A stretch of DNA of 64,000 nucleotides from Stutzerimonas chloritidismutans AW-1 (GTDB lineage Bacteria > Pseudomonadota > Gammaproteobacteria > Pseudomonadales > Pseudomonadaceae). Under the pieces are notes generated by a model, which did not search any database, had not been told where the DNA came from, and saw only the letters and a program-made list of their open reading frames with translations. The position numbers were made by a program, and so were the translations under genes. Within the stretch, counting starts at the first letter, position 1. Every line of letters begins with the position of its first letter. Where the stretch lies: NCBI RefSeq assembly GCF_000495915.1, contig NZ_AOFQ01000026.1, forward strand, positions 1-64,000. The letters are read 5' to 3'. Positions 53,459 to 64,000 of the stretch are shown here, one piece after another.

Positions 53459-55297
53459 CTACAGCGACTTCCAGAGTGAGTCAAAATCTTCATCCCCGCC
53501 TGCGGTGTGGGTTTTCCAGCCTGTGACAGGCGTCTCTCGCTCCGGTGCGACCTGTCCGAGGGAGCGGTATTCGAACTGATTGTAGTTGCCGGTAGCCGCA
53601 CGGCGTTGGTTCAGCACGGCGCGTTCTTCCTCGCCGTTACGGTTGATCTGAACCTTGTGCCCCTCCTGGAAAGGCAGGCGTGGCGCGATCAGCGTTGCCG
53701 GCTGGGAGATCGCGGCGATCTCCGGCAACAGAAGGGCGCGCAGGTACTCACTGCCCTGGTCGACCTTGCGCAGCAGGCGCAGACCACAGGGCTTGGCCTG
53801 CGGTGCGATCAGTTCGATGCCCAGCTGCGTGCCGCCGCCGCGTACCTGGCGAATCCAGCGCACCACGGCGACGCTCCAGGTTTGCCCGGTGTCTTCGCGC
53901 AGTCCCAACAGCTCGCCGGTCTGCAGCAGGCTGGGCACCTCGCCTTCCCAGGCCAGGCAGTAACCGCCGGGGCTATGGTCGACCAGCTGGACCTGATAGA
54001 TCGGATGATCTTCGCTGCTGGTGGACTTACCTTTCGTCGATGCAGACGCGGCTGCTCTGGTCGCTGGCGTTGCGCGTGAAACATCGGGTCTGACGAACTC
54101 GATGTGGTCGCTGTCGGGCAGGCGTTCGATGCTGTTGCTCTGTGCATCGAATGCATTGGCCCAGACATCTGCGGCGCCGTTGTGCAGCTTGAACACGGCT
54201 CGATTCGAGGTGCCGGGCAGTTCGAGCACTTCGTTGAAGGCGCGCTGACCGGCGAGCTGATAGTGCAGCGCAGTCATGCCGATGCACAGCGCCAGCGTGC
54301 CCTTTGCCGGCGTGCGCTGGAAGGTTCGTTCGGAGATGGCGCCCCAGGCCGAGTTCAGGTGGCGCAGCAGATCGTCGTCCAGTCCTGCGGCGGCTGGCAG
54401 ACGGCTCAGCCGGCGGTTGTCGGGCGCCAGGCGCAGGTGCTCATCGATCATGCCGACCAGCATCCGGGTATCGATGCCGAGCAGGTTCTGCTGATTTCTG
54501 TCGGGAAACAGCGAACGGTAGCGCGGCGGCCCGTCCACCAGCGGAGACAGGAGGAAAAGGCTGCTGGCGGCGCTGGCTGCCTGGATCTGCGCCATGGCGC
54601 CCCAGGCCTCCAGTGCTGCGGCCAGCTTGACGATGTTCTGCTGACGCAACTGATTGCAGCGCGCGCAACCGAGCAGCAGCGCTGCCAGGTAACTCTGCTC
54701 GGCGGTGAGCTCCTTGGCATGTCGTGCCAGTGGGTCGCGCAGCAGCAGGCGCTCGGTGCCATGCTCGACCGCCAGCTGGTAGAGCTGGTGCAGTTCCAGC
54801 CACAGTCCGGCGGCTGCCGGGCTGTACAGCTGAGTGGAGCGGATCAGCAAGGCACCGAGGCTGTGAATGGCGCGTTGCAGGGCGATCGATAGCAGCTGAT
54901 GTCGGTCGCGCTCGGGCTGGGATACCACGCGCACCACGATCAGCTTGTAGCCGACCGCCAGGTGATTCTGCAGCGCCTGGCAGAGACCGGCGACCTTGCG
55001 CGGTCGCTCGCTGAGCACGATGGGCTGGTTGACGAAGTGCTTTTCCAGCTGGGTGCAGACGAACTGCACGTCCGGCCGCAGCAGTTCCAGCATCTGCAGG
55101 CGGGTTTCCGTGGTGATTCGCAGTTGATTGAGTTCGATCAGCGCCTGGTAGAGCTGGCGAGCGGTTTCGCCGATGTTGGCTTTCGGCAAGCCGGCAAGCC
55201 AGCCGGTTACGCCGCGCACGCTGGCGTCGCAGAAGGACAGGGTCTGCCGGGTGGGCGCTGGTGCGCGCAACAGCAGATGATGGCTCTGTCTATCCAA
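53459..55297 (-). CDS. Conserved protein with C-terminal PilZ-like domain, FimX neighbour
   Basis: This is a 612-aa mostly helical cytoplasmic protein. Residues about 1-300 are alpha-helical with Leu-rich runs such as YKLIVVRVVSQPERDRHQLL. Residues about 455-555 look like a PilZ-type beta-barrel (YQVQLVDHSPGGYCLAWEGE; SVAVVRWIRQV; GTQLGIELIAPQ). The usual RxxxR c-di-GMP-binding motif is not visible, so c-di-GMP binding is doubtful. It lies 61 nt upstream of fimX on the same strand, as in P. aeruginosa where the neighbour has no known function. A role with FimX in pilus control is inferred from position only. Confidence 0.7.
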   Translation of the reverse strand: MDRQSHHLLLRAPAPTRQTLSFCDASVRGVTGWLAGLPKANIGETARQLYQALIELNQLRITTETRLQMLELLRPDVQFVCTQLEKHFVNQPIVLSERPRKVAGLCQALQNHLAVGYKLIVVRVVSQPERDRHQLLSIALQRAIHSLGALLIRSTQLYSPAAAGLWLELHQLYQLAVEHGTERLLLRDPLARHAKELTAEQSYLAALLLGCARCNQLRQQNIVKLAAALEAWGAMAQIQAASAASSLFLLSPLVDGPPRYRSLFPDRNQQNLLGIDTRMLVGMIDEHLRLAPDNRRLSRLPAAAGLDDDLLRHLNSAWGAISERTFQRTPAKGTLALCIGMTALHYQLAGQRAFNEVLELPGTSNRAVFKLHNGAADVWANAFDAQSNSIERLPDSDHIEFVRPDVSRATPATRAAASASTKGKSTSSEDHPIYQVQLVDHSPGGYCLAWEGEVPSLLQTGELLGLREDTGQTWSVAVVRWIRQVRGGGTQLGIELIAPQAKPCGLRLLRKVDQGSEYLRALLLPEIAAISQPATLIAPRLPFQEGHKVQINRNGEEERAVLNQRRAATGNYNQFEYRSLGQVAPERETPVTGWKTHTAGGDEDFDSLWKSL

Positions 55298-55438
55298 ACG
55301 GTTGGCTCCGCGGCGGTCAGGGCATGATTAATGAGAACTCTATCAATATCTGCCGCAGCGGGCAGGACTGAATGATGGCTTCATGATATTAGCCGACGTT
55401 CGGCAGTTATGGGCTGCCGAACGTCGCGGGGGCGGGAA

Positions 55439-56332
55439 TCAGAGGGTTTCGAGCGGGTCGGTGGCGGTTGGGCTGGATGTCGCCAGGCCCAGCGCTTCGC
55501 CCATGCACACGGGGCTCAGCGGCCCCAGTTGTTCAGCCCAGCGCACTTGCTCCGGTCCGAACAGCAGAATCACCGTTGAACCCAGCTTGAAGCGGCCCAT
55601 CTCGGCGCCTTTCTCAAGATGGATGGGCGCACGCGCCGCTGCGTCGTAGCGGAAGGTCTTCAAGGTGCGCTTGGGCGGTGTGACCAGCCCAGCCCAGACG
55701 GTCTCGATGCTGGCGACGATCATCGCGCCGACCAGCACCATGGCCATTGGCCCGTGCTCGGTATCGAACAGGCAGACTACCCGCTCATTGCGTGCGAACA
55801 GCTCCGGCACGCCCTGCGCCGTGACGGTGTTGACCGAGAAGATGCGCCCCGGCACGTAGACCATCTCCCGCAGCGTGCCGCTGACCGGCATGTGCACGCG
55901 GTGATAATCCTTGGGCGAGAGGTACACGGTGGCGAATGCGCCGCCCATGAACGGTGCGGCACGTTCGTGATCGCCGCCAAGCAGCTCCATGGCGCTGTAG
56001 CTGTGGCCCTTGGCCTGGAAGATCCGGCCCTGCTCGATCTTGCCGAGCTGGCTGATGGCGCCGTCGCAGGGGTTGAGGATGGCGCCCGGGGTCTGATCCA
56101 GCGGACGGGCACCGTCCTTCAGCGCGCGGGTGAAGAAGGCATTGAAGTGCTCGTAGTCCGTGGGCTCCTCGACCTGGGCCTCGCGCATGTCGACCTGAAA
56201 ATGCCGAACGAACCACTTGATGAAGGTGTTCTTCACCCACGGCAGCCGGCACTCGGCCAGGCAGCCAGCCAGGCGGGAGATGAGGTGATGGGGCAGCGCG
56301 TACTGGCTGATGACGAACAGGCGATCTTTCAT
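55439..56332 (-). CDS. psd: Phosphatidylserine decarboxylase
   Basis: This is a 297-aa inner-membrane enzyme making phosphatidylethanolamine. The self-cleavage motif LGST (in [16 protein letters not shown]) is near the C-terminus; cleavage before the Ser gives the pyruvoyl alpha chain. Conserved histidines are in [14 protein letters not shown]. The start at 56332 ([18 protein letters not shown]) follows AAGGA at a good distance; a start at 56347 would precede this Shine-Dalgarno. The rhodanese gene rhdA ends just upstream, as in P. aeruginosa. Confidence 0.95.
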   Translation of the reverse strand: MKDRLFVISQYALPHHLISRLAGCLAECRLPWVKNTFIKWFVRHFQVDMREAQVEEPTDYEHFNAFFTRALKDGARPLDQTPGAILNPCDGAISQLGKIEQGRIFQAKGHSYSAMELLGGDHERAAPFMGGAFATVYLSPKDYHRVHMPVSGTLREMVYVPGRIFSVNTVTAQGVPELFARNERVVCLFDTEHGPMAMVLVGAMIVASIETVWAGLVTPPKRTLKTFRYDAAARAPIHLEKGAEMGRFKLGSTVILLFGPEQVRWAEQLGPLSPVCMGEALGLATSSPTATDPLETL

Positions 56333-56343
56333 GTGGGTCCTTT

Positions 56344-57171
56344 TCATTGCTGCACCGGTGTATCAGGCAGGTTGCCCCATTCGGACCAGGAGCCGGCATA
56401 GCCCTTGACGCGTGGGTAGCCGAGTGCCTTGGCCAGGAGGTAGGTGAGGCCGGAGCGATGATGGGTGTGGCAGTGGGTTACGACTTCCTTTTCCGGGACG
56501 ATGCCCAGTGCCTCCAATTGCTCGGCGATGTCCTCGCGGATTCGGAGGTCGCGAGCACGGTCCATGGCGGCGGTCCACTCGAAGTTGATTGCCCCGGGTA
56601 TGTGGCCGCCCCGCGCGGCAAAGAGTTTTTCGCCACGGAATTCGGCCGGCGAGCGTGCGTCCCAGATCACCAGATCGTCTGCGCCGAGGCGGCTTTCGAT
56701 GTAGCTGCGGGTCGCGATTGGGGCGGGGTCCAGCGTCAGGTTCGGCAGGCCGGGCGCCGCCTCGGGTATCTGCTGGGTCAGCGGTCGCGCCTCGCCGAGC
56801 CAGGCGTGCAGCCCGCCGTTGAGGTAGTGGTAGTGGTGATGGCCGATCACGTCGAGCAGCCAGATGAAACGACCGGCCCAGCCGCCGCCTTCGTCGTCAT
56901 ACACCACGTACACCGCGTCGTGCCGATGACCCAGTGCGCCGAACAATCGCTGCAGTTGCGCAATATCCGGAAGCAATCCCGGCGCTGGCGGCTGGCCGAG
57001 CTGGGTCTGTTTGGGATCGACGAAGCGAGCGCCCGGCAGGTGGCCTTCGGCATAACGGGCGGCGCTGGTCAGGTCGACCAGAATCAGCTCCGGCGCGTCC
57101 AGGCGTGCGGCCAGGTCGGCTGGCTCGATCACCAGCGGCAGGTTGGAAAAGGCAGACACGGCAGCCCTCAT
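56344..57171 (-). CDS. rhdA: Thiosulfate sulfurtransferase (rhodanese)
   Basis: This is a 275-aa tandem-domain rhodanese that moves sulfane sulfur from thiosulfate to cyanide or other acceptors. The inactive N-terminal domain carries [20 protein letters not shown]. The active C-terminal domain has [20 protein letters not shown] and the catalytic-loop cysteine in CHTHHRSG. This loop is close to the CQTHHRSG of Azotobacter RhdA. It is cytoplasmic. It sits between psd and the HDOD gene, as in P. aeruginosa. Confidence 0.93.
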   Translation of the reverse strand: MRAAVSAFSNLPLVIEPADLAARLDAPELILVDLTSAARYAEGHLPGARFVDPKQTQLGQPPAPGLLPDIAQLQRLFGALGHRHDAVYVVYDDEGGGWAGRFIWLLDVIGHHHYHYLNGGLHAWLGEARPLTQQIPEAAPGLPNLTLDPAPIATRSYIESRLGADDLVIWDARSPAEFRGEKLFAARGGHIPGAINFEWTAAMDRARDLRIREDIAEQLEALGIVPEKEVVTHCHTHHRSGLTYLLAKALGYPRVKGYAGSWSEWGNLPDTPVQQ

Positions 57172-57206
57172 CTAGTCGTAGAAGGGGCGAAGTCTAGCGA
57201 AAAAGC

Positions 57207-58721
57207 TCAGACCCCGCGCCTGCTGAAGGTAGCCAATGCGCGCTCGATGCACTGCGTTGTTTTAGCGAATGTTTGCAGGGTAGTGTCGGAGAAGGGCGCG
57301 CCGTTCTGATCGGAAACCACCAGCATTAGCACGCGCCCGTCGATGCCCAGCGAGCGCAACAGCAGATGTTCGCCGCTGAAAAGCGCTTTCAGGCTGCCGG
57401 GCAGCAAGGCCGAGAACTGTGCCATGTTGGCCGGCTGCAGGCGCAGCTGTGCCGGCTTTTCCAGCAGACGGCGCACGATCTGGCTCTGCTCGGGGATGAG
57501 GGTAAGTCGCGCAGCATCGCTTGGCAGGCCGGCCGATTGCTGGGCGACCAGGCGGTTCTGCTTTCGGTCGAACAGCAACACCAGTGTGCGCTGCATGCCC
57601 GCGCAGGCAAGGGCTTGGCTGGCGGTGGCGGTCAGCTGCAAGACGTTGCTGAACGGCGTCGGCTCGCTGAGCAGGCGGCGACAGTGCTCGCGCCATTCGG
57701 CCAGATCGGCGTCGCTTGCTACCGGCGCAGCACGCAACACCTGAAAACGGGTACCGGTAGGCCACAGCAGGCCTTGAGCCGGATGCCAGAGATCGGTCCG
57801 GCCGATCTCCCGGGCGCTGGTCGCCGCCTGCTGGTGCACCATCTGCTGCAGATCGGCGAGCGACACCTGCAGATACAAACCGGCCAGGCGCTGCCAGCGC
57901 AGGCTGTGTACGCCGCTCCAGCTATGGTGCGAGGACAGTGCCAGGCCGTTGGCCAGCACGATGGTGTTGCTCGGCAGCGTCAGCCAGCGGCGCAGGTCGG
58001 GGTCGGCGTCGAGCATCTGCTGCTGATGCAGCGGGTGCTCGTTGTCGTGGGCAATATGCAGGGCCTTGATCAGGCGCCGCCGATCGGTGCCCAGCAGGCG
58101 ATAACCCTGAATGATCCAGTCCGGCAGCCGCCAATGCTCAGCAAGCCTTAGGCACAGCTCCAGCAGGGATACGCCGAGCAGCTCGCGCTCGACCCTGCTG
58201 GCCGGCTCGCCCTTGACCAGTACCCGCTGCTCCCAACTGTCGAGCAGATGCGGATAGGCGCCTATCAGCGCCCAGGCGGGAGACAGGAACAGCAGGCTGC
58301 CCCAGTGAATGTCCTGCCACAGTCGTGCGAGGCGGGCGGCGAACAGTCCGTTGGCCTGCTGGCTGGCGTGGCGGCTGATTAATACCAGTTGCCGCAGTGG
58401 CTGCGGCATGTCGGCGGCCTCCATGGCCGGAATGCGCGCCAGCAGCGCTTCGGCGCGCTGCAGGCCGATGCGGCTGAGCGCGACCTCCAGGCTCTCGGCC
58501 GGCTGGCTGTCGCCGATGCCTCGATTGGCCTCCTGGATGAAACGCAGCGCCAGCACGGGGCTGTCCTGAATAAGCTCGGCGATCTGCCGCATCGACTTGC
58601 TGCTGTCGCGCAGCGCCAGTCGCACCTTGCCATGGACGCCGGCAAACGCGGGAAGGGGGGCGTCGTCGAGAGCCTTGATCCAGGCGGGTATCGTGCGTGG
58701 CAGCGGAGGTGTGGTGGTCAT
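57207..58721 (-). CDS. HDOD-domain protein with C-terminal GAF-like region
   Basis: This is a 504-aa cytoplasmic protein. Residues about 15-235 fit the HDOD domain, a signalling fold related to HD phosphohydrolases but usually without the metal ligands (SMRQIAELIQDSPVLALRFI; SLEVALSRIGLQRAEALLARI). Residues about 330-500 resemble a GAF domain (ALACAGMQRTLVLLFDRKQN; FSGEHLLLRSLGIDGRVLML). HDOD-GAF proteins may take part in c-di-GMP or motility signalling, but a role is only inferred from proximity to fimX and motAB. It is divergent from motA. Confidence 0.83.
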   Translation of the reverse strand: MTTTPPLPRTIPAWIKALDDAPLPAFAGVHGKVRLALRDSSKSMRQIAELIQDSPVLALRFIQEANRGIGDSQPAESLEVALSRIGLQRAEALLARIPAMEAADMPQPLRQLVLISRHASQQANGLFAARLARLWQDIHWGSLLFLSPAWALIGAYPHLLDSWEQRVLVKGEPASRVERELLGVSLLELCLRLAEHWRLPDWIIQGYRLLGTDRRRLIKALHIAHDNEHPLHQQQMLDADPDLRRWLTLPSNTIVLANGLALSSHHSWSGVHSLRWQRLAGLYLQVSLADLQQMVHQQAATSAREIGRTDLWHPAQGLLWPTGTRFQVLRAAPVASDADLAEWREHCRRLLSEPTPFSNVLQLTATASQALACAGMQRTLVLLFDRKQNRLVAQQSAGLPSDAARLTLIPEQSQIVRRLLEKPAQLRLQPANMAQFSALLPGSLKALFSGEHLLLRSLGIDGRVLMLVVSDQNGAPFSDTTLQTFAKTTQCIERALATFSRRGV

Positions 58722-58750
58722 GGCCGAACTAGCTTTTCATCGGGATGGCC

Positions 58751-58777
58751 TTTAGTCTGGCGCAAAAGTTCCGATAA
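58751..58777 (+). promoter_or_regulatory. Candidate FliA (sigma-28) promoter of motAB
   Basis: TTTAGTCT (58751-58758), an 11-nt spacer and TCCGATAA (58770-58777) resemble the sigma-28 pattern TAAAGTTT-N11-GCCGATAA. The -10 half matches at seven of eight positions and the -35 half only in part. It is about 110 nt upstream of the motA start. Confidence 0.4.
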
Positions 58778-58887
58778 CCAGAACAATTCTTCCAACATTC
58801 CTTTCGCAAGGTCGTCTGGTGGCGATTCTGGGCGTTTATTTGCCCTTGATCCGGACGGCTCGTAACCAGGTTTTAGACGTACCTCCT

Positions 58888-59739
58888 ATGGTCAAAATAA
58901 TCGGGATTATCGTCGTGTTCGCCAGCGTGCTGGGCGGGTTCGTGCTCTCTGGCGGCAAGATCGGCGCGCTCATCCATCCGTTCGAGGTGATGATCATCGG
59001 TGGTGCGGCGCTGGGCGGTTTTCTGCAGGCCACCCCCGCCAGCACCACCATGCTGGTGTTCAAAAAATCGCTGAAGATGTTCAGCACCCGTTTTACCCAT
59101 ACCTATTATCTGGAAGTGCTCAGCCTGCTCTACTCGATCCTCAACAAGAGTCGTCGTGAAGGGATGATGGCCATTGAAGCTGACCTGGAAGATCCCGCCG
59201 CCAGTCCGCTGTTCAGCAAGTACCCGGGCTTCCTGCAGGACGAGCGCATGACCGCCTTCACCTGCGATTACCTACGCATCATGTCGTCCGGCAACATGGC
59301 GCCGCACGAACTCGAAGGCCTGTTCGATATGGAGCTGAACAGCCTGAAGGAAGAGCTCGATCATCCCTCCCATGCGGTCGCCAAGGTGGCGGATGGCCTG
59401 CCGGCAATGGGTATCGTCGCGGCGGTACTGGGTATCGTCATCACCATGTCGATCCTGGCTGAAGCGAACAACGCCGAGATTGGCGAAAAGGTCGCTACCG
59501 CGCTGGTCGGTACCTTCCTCGGCATCCTGGCCTCTTACGGCTTCTTCAGTCCGCTGGCCGCGGCGCTGGAGCACGACGCCAAGGAAGAGCTGAACGTCTA
59601 CGAGGCGATCAAGGCGACGCTGGTCGCGTCGGCCTCGGGCATGCCGCCAACGCTGGCCGTCGAGTTCGGGCGCAAGGTCCTTTATCCGGCGCATCGCCCG
59701 AGCTTTGCCGAGCTCGAGCAAGCCATGCGCGGCAGCTAA
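58888..59739 (+). CDS. motA: Flagellar motor stator protein MotA
   Basis: This 283-aa proton-channel stator subunit has four helices: VKIIGIIVVFASVLGGFVL, then PFEVMIIGGAALGGFLQ, and a pair after residue 165 (MGIVAAVLGIVITMSIL and ATALVGTFLGILASYGF). The cytoplasmic loop between them includes the charged residues that face FliG (DLEDPAAS..., HDAKEELNVYEAI). The start at 58888 gives the standard MotA N-terminus; the earlier in-frame ATG at 58819 adds an unconserved leader. motB follows after 9 nt. Confidence 0.96.
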   Translation: MVKIIGIIVVFASVLGGFVLSGGKIGALIHPFEVMIIGGAALGGFLQATPASTTMLVFKKSLKMFSTRFTHTYYLEVLSLLYSILNKSRREGMMAIEADLEDPAASPLFSKYPGFLQDERMTAFTCDYLRIMSSGNMAPHELEGLFDMELNSLKEELDHPSHAVAKVADGLPAMGIVAAVLGIVITMSILAEANNAEIGEKVATALVGTFLGILASYGFFSPLAAALEHDAKEELNVYEAIKATLVASASGMPPTLAVEFGRKVLYPAHRPSFAELEQAMRGS

Positions 59740-59748
59740 AGGCTCGTC

Positions 59749-60750
59749 ATGGACAACACTCAACCGATCATCGTCAAACGGGTCAAGAAGGTTGCGGGCG
59801 GCCACCATGGCGGCGCGTGGAAGATCGCCTTCGCCGACTTTGCTACCGCGATGATGGCGTTCTTTCTGGTGATGTGGTTGATGAGTTCGGCGACGCCAGA
59901 GCAGAAGAAACTGATCTCCGGCTACTTCCAGGATCCGATCGGCTTCACCGAAAGCGCCAGCCCGCACGTCATCGACCTGGGGGGGACGCCGACACCCTCG
60001 CCGGACCGCACCCTCAATCCAGAGCTGGAGCCGGCGCAGAGCGAAGCGCAAATCGATAGCGATCAGGTGGAAACCTTCGCCGAACAGCTGGAGCGCGAGC
60101 GCCTCGAGCTGCTGTTGCAGGAGCTGCAGAACAAGGTCGACGAGAATCCCGAGCTGCAGAAGTTCAAGGACCAGATTCTCTTCGAGATCACCCAGGACGG
60201 CCTGCGCATCCAGATCATGGATGCCGAGAACCGGCCCATGTTCGCCCTCGGTAGCGCCCAGTTGCAGCCCTACTTCGAAGACATCCTGCTGGCGCTGGTC
60301 GACACCATCGCCGCGGTGCCGAACAAGATCAGCGTCAGCGGCCACACCGATGCCAAGCCTTTCTCGGGGCGCAGCGACTTCGGCAACTGGGAGCTTTCGG
60401 CCGGGCGTGCCAACGCTGCACGCCGCACGCTGGTGATCGGTGGTTACCCGGAAGATCAGATCGCGCGGGTAGTGGGCTACGCCTCGTCCGCGCTGTTCGA
60501 TCGCAAGGACCCGCTCAATCCGGTCAACCGACGCATCGATATTCTGGTGCTGACCAAGAAGGCGCAGCGTTCGATCGAGGATGAGCAGCCCGCTGCCACG
60601 GATTCGACTGGTGCTGCCGAAGGCGAAGTCGCGCCATCTGGCGGCGCGGCGCCGGCTGGGGAGGAGCCGTTACAGCCGGAGCAACTGCGGGAGCGGTTGA
60701 ACATCTTCGAAGATGGCGTGCTGCAGTTCAGTCAGCCCGGCGAGGGCTGA
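59749..60750 (+). CDS. motB: Flagellar motor protein MotB
   Basis: This is a 333-aa peptidoglycan-anchored stator subunit. The single helix carries the proton-accepting Asp in WKIAFADFATAMMAFFLVMW. The OmpA-like domain (about 160-270) contains ISVSGHTDAKPFSGRSDFGN and RVVGYASSALFDRKDPLNP, which binds peptidoglycan. The C-terminal tail is low-complexity Ala/Pro/Glu-rich. It is the second gene of the motAB operon, convergent with rsgA. Confidence 0.96.
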   Translation: MDNTQPIIVKRVKKVAGGHHGGAWKIAFADFATAMMAFFLVMWLMSSATPEQKKLISGYFQDPIGFTESASPHVIDLGGTPTPSPDRTLNPELEPAQSEAQIDSDQVETFAEQLERERLELLLQELQNKVDENPELQKFKDQILFEITQDGLRIQIMDAENRPMFALGSAQLQPYFEDILLALVDTIAAVPNKISVSGHTDAKPFSGRSDFGNWELSAGRANAARRTLVIGGYPEDQIARVVGYASSALFDRKDPLNPVNRRIDILVLTKKAQRSIEDEQPAATDSTGAAEGEVAPSGGAAPAGEEPLQPEQLRERLNIFEDGVLQFSQPGEG

Positions 60751-60758
60751 GCGCCAGA

Positions 60759-61790
60759 TCAGTAATCCGGTTCTGGCAGGCTGCTGAGGATGTGTCGGTA
60801 ACTGCTCATGCGCTGCGGCTGGACGCGCCCGTCCTCCAGCGCCTGGAGCAGGGCGCAGCCGGGCTCGCGATCATGCTTGCAGTCGCGGAAGCGGCAGTGC
60901 CCGAGCAGATCCTGGAATTCGATGAAGCCCGCTTCGACGTCGGCGCGACTGACGTGGCCTAAGCCGAATTCGCGGATGCCGGGGGAGTCGATCAGCTCGC
61001 CGCCACCGGGAAAGTGGAACAGACGTGCCGTGGTGGTGGTATGGGTGCCCTTGCCGGTCATTTCCGACAGCGCCCCGACGCGGGTGTCGACGCCCGGCAA
61101 CAGGCTGTTCACCAGCGAAGACTTGCCCACCCCGGATTGCCCGACGAAGACGCTGACGTGGCCGTCGAGCCGCGCCTTGAGCGCTTCCATGCCGCCACCA
61201 CCGTGGGCCGAGACTTCCAGCAGCGGGTAGTTCAGCTGCCGATAGACTTCCAGCAGGCGATTCAGCGCGGCTTCGTTCTGCTCGTCGATCAGGTCGACCT
61301 TGTTCAACAGCAGCAATGGCGTGATGCCGGCGTGCTCCGCGGCGACCAGATAGCGGTCGATCAGGTTGGCGTGGGGCTCCGGTAGCGGCGCGAAGACGAT
61401 GACGATCAGGTCGACGTTCGCCGCCACGGGCTTGAGCTGGCCACGGGTATCCGGGCGGCAGAGTTCCGAATGTCGCGGCAGCTGCGCAACGATGACACCG
61501 ATGCCCTGGTTGCCCGGGCGCCAGACCACACGATCGCCGGTGACCAGTGCCGGCAGGTTGGCGCGCAGGTGGCAGCGAAAGACCTGCCCGCTGTGTTCGC
61601 CTTCCAGTGCTTCCACCTCGACCTGCACGCCGAAATGCGCGATGACCAGTCCGGTCTGCTCCGGGCCAAGATCGCCGCCTTCGAGTTCTTCGAGTGCACG
61701 ACTTTCGCGCCGCGCGGCGCGGGCGGCGCGCTCTTCCTGGATTTTCTCGATACGCCAGTTCTGCCGGCGGTTGAGTTGGCGTTTGGCCAT
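60759..61790 (-). CDS. rsgA: Ribosome small subunit-dependent GTPase A
   Basis: This 343-aa GTPase helps late 30S ribosome maturation. The OB-fold N-terminus is followed by the circularly permuted GTPase order: LLLNKVDLI (G4) comes before [17 protein letters not shown] (G1), then [10 protein letters not shown] (G3). The C-terminal zinc-binding segment has the Cys/His pattern in [19 protein letters not shown]. The N-terminal 40 residues are basic and bind RNA. It is convergent with motB and divergent from the methyltransferase gene. Confidence 0.96.
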   Translation of the reverse strand: MAKRQLNRRQNWRIEKIQEERAARAARRESRALEELEGGDLGPEQTGLVIAHFGVQVEVEALEGEHSGQVFRCHLRANLPALVTGDRVVWRPGNQGIGVIVAQLPRHSELCRPDTRGQLKPVAANVDLIVIVFAPLPEPHANLIDRYLVAAEHAGITPLLLLNKVDLIDEQNEAALNRLLEVYRQLNYPLLEVSAHGGGGMEALKARLDGHVSVFVGQSGVGKSSLVNSLLPGVDTRVGALSEMTGKGTHTTTTARLFHFPGGGELIDSPGIREFGLGHVSRADVEAGFIEFQDLLGHCRFRDCKHDREPGCALLQALEDGRVQPQRMSSYRHILSSLPEPDY

Positions 61791-61913
61791 GAATTCGGTT
61801 GTCTCTGAGGTTGGTGAGCGAGTCTAGCATGCTGCAACCCGCCCACTTCGGCCTGTATCGCGCTGAAGCCGGAGGGTTAGACTGGTGCTCCTTCACCCGT
61901 TCGATTGTCGGTC

Positions 61914-63291
<1,378 letters not shown>

Positions 63292-63324
63292 AAGGGGCGT
63301 TAACGCCTGACGCGTTTGCGGATC

Positions 63325-63394
63325 GTAGGGTGGATCACGCTTCACCGATCCACCGACGAGGCCAGGTGGATGTTAAAAGCGACATCCACCCTAC
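63325..63394. repeat. REP-like palindromic repeat pair (GTAGGGTGGAT family)
   Basis: GTAGGGTGGAT (63325-63335) and its exact reverse complement ATCCACCCTAC (63384-63394) bracket two smaller arms, ATCCACC (63348-63354) and GGTGGAT (63365-63371). The four arms can fold as two hairpins or one long stem. The same core occurs near 7119. It lies between orn and the convergent NAD(P)-binding gene. Confidence 0.7.
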
Positions 63395-63477
63395 GTCACT
63401 GATGATCATCGTGAGAGTGAGGTCGCAGCGTCGTGCATCCAGTGGTCAATCGGCGCCTTTTGGCGAGGCGCCGACAG

Positions 63478-64000
63478 TCATTTCCCCAGCTTGCGCAGCT
63501 CGTCCGATTCGACGATGCGCACGCCGTCGCCTTCTTCCAGCGCCAGTCGCCACAGCGCGCGGGCGAGGGTGCAGGTCTCGATGCCGTGGTACTTGCCCGG
63601 CAGCAGCTGCGACAGGGGCGCCGCGATGCGTTCGCTCAACCGCGGCTCCAAGCGTGGGCCGATCAGTTGAGAGGGGCGGGCGATGGTCAGCTGTGGCCAG
63701 TCCTGCTGCTGCAATGCCGCCTCCATTTCGCCTTTGACCTTGAGGTAGAAGATCGAACTGTCCGGGTTGGCCCCCAGCGAGCTGATCACCAGCAGGTGAC
63801 GCGCGCCCATCTCCTTAGCCCGGCGGGCAAACGCCAGCACCAGATCATGATCGATGGCGCGGAACGCCTCCTGGCCACCGGCCTGCTTTAGCGTGCTGCC
63901 CAGGCAGCAGAACGCCGTGTCGATCTCGCCGCCCAGCGTTGGCAGCAACGCCAGCAGCTCTCCGACCGGGTTTTCCAGGCGCTGATGGGCCGCCAATGGC
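63478..64000 (-). CDS. NAD(P)-binding oxidoreductase-like protein, C-terminal part (cut by window edge)
   Basis: The frame runs off the right edge of the window, so only the last 170-odd codons are seen. These show the NAD(P)-binding strand pattern of atypical SDR proteins: [40 protein letters not shown], then [13 protein letters not shown] and [12 protein letters not shown]. Related proteins are annotated as NAD(P)H-binding or HTATIP2-like and bind a dinucleotide; the reaction is unknown. The Rossmann GxxGxxG start lies outside the window. Confidence 0.83.
   Translation of the reverse strand, partial: PLAAHQRLENPVGELLALLPTLGGEIDTAFCCLGSTLKQAGGQEAFRAIDHDLVLAFARRAKEMGARHLLVISSLGANPDSSIFYLKVKGEMEAALQQQDWPQLTIARPSQLIGPRLEPRLSERIAAPLSQLLPGKYHGIETCTLARALWRLALEEGDGVRIVESDELRKLGK

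Overview
The window is chromosomal DNA from a GC-rich gammaproteobacterium of the Pseudomonas / Stutzerimonas group. Gene content and gene order match the Pseudomonas core genome: emrE-waaA, tolC, thiC, nudF-cpdA-parE-parC, serB, fimX, psd-rhdA, motAB-rsgA-orn. As I remember the P. aeruginosa chromosome, these are the PA4951-PA4992 neighbours. The genus call is an inference from synteny and motifs. No 16S gene is present.

Layout. (1) 1-7.1 kb is core: aldo/keto reductase (cut by the left edge), FAD oxidoreductase, an SMR drug exporter with an apparent N-terminal frameshift, the Kdo transferase WaaA, a TolC-family porin, and a TPP riboswitch driving thiC. (2) 7.2-36.1 kb is an accessory block opening at a tRNA-Thr. 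It holds an MBL/beta-CASP RNase-like gene, a type I secretion system (ABC, HlyD, TolC), an O-antigen ABC exporter (wzm/wzt), a 1231-aa methyltransferase-glycosyltransferase-glycosyltransferase fusion and an acyltransferase. It also holds two paralogous DUF4214 proteins separated by a REP-associated-transposase/acyltransferase chimera, inward-facing WbpZ- and WbpY-like glycosyltransferases, manC/wbpW, a frameshifted small gene, and the wbpV-like / wbpL / wbpM lipid-linked sugar genes. (3) 36.1-64 kb returns to core: a lipoprotein, nudF, DUF1249, cpdA, a YqiA-type esterase, parE, a small operon, parC, a PqiC-like lipoprotein, smp/ytjB, serB, a zinc alcohol dehydrogenase, fimX and its neighbour, psd, rhdA, an HDOD protein, motAB, rsgA, a methyltransferase, orn, and an NAD(P)-binding protein cut by the right edge.

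How the accessory genes may work together. WbpL and WbpM supply the lipid-linked primer, ManC supplies GDP-mannose, and the WbpY/WbpZ-like enzymes and the fusion protein extend and probably cap a chain. Wzm/Wzt flips the chain, and WaaA-derived LPS core receives it. The same block encodes a type I secretion machine and two large, acidic, alanine-rich DUF4214 proteins with no Sec signal peptide and a shared C-terminal module. This resembles the Caulobacter arrangement, where S-layer secretion genes sit beside the O-polysaccharide genes that anchor the layer. My leading hypothesis for something undescribed is therefore a type-I-secreted, polysaccharide-anchored surface layer or adhesin. The first DUF4214 gene looks strongly expressed: it uses many U-ending codons and has a hairpin-rich leader.
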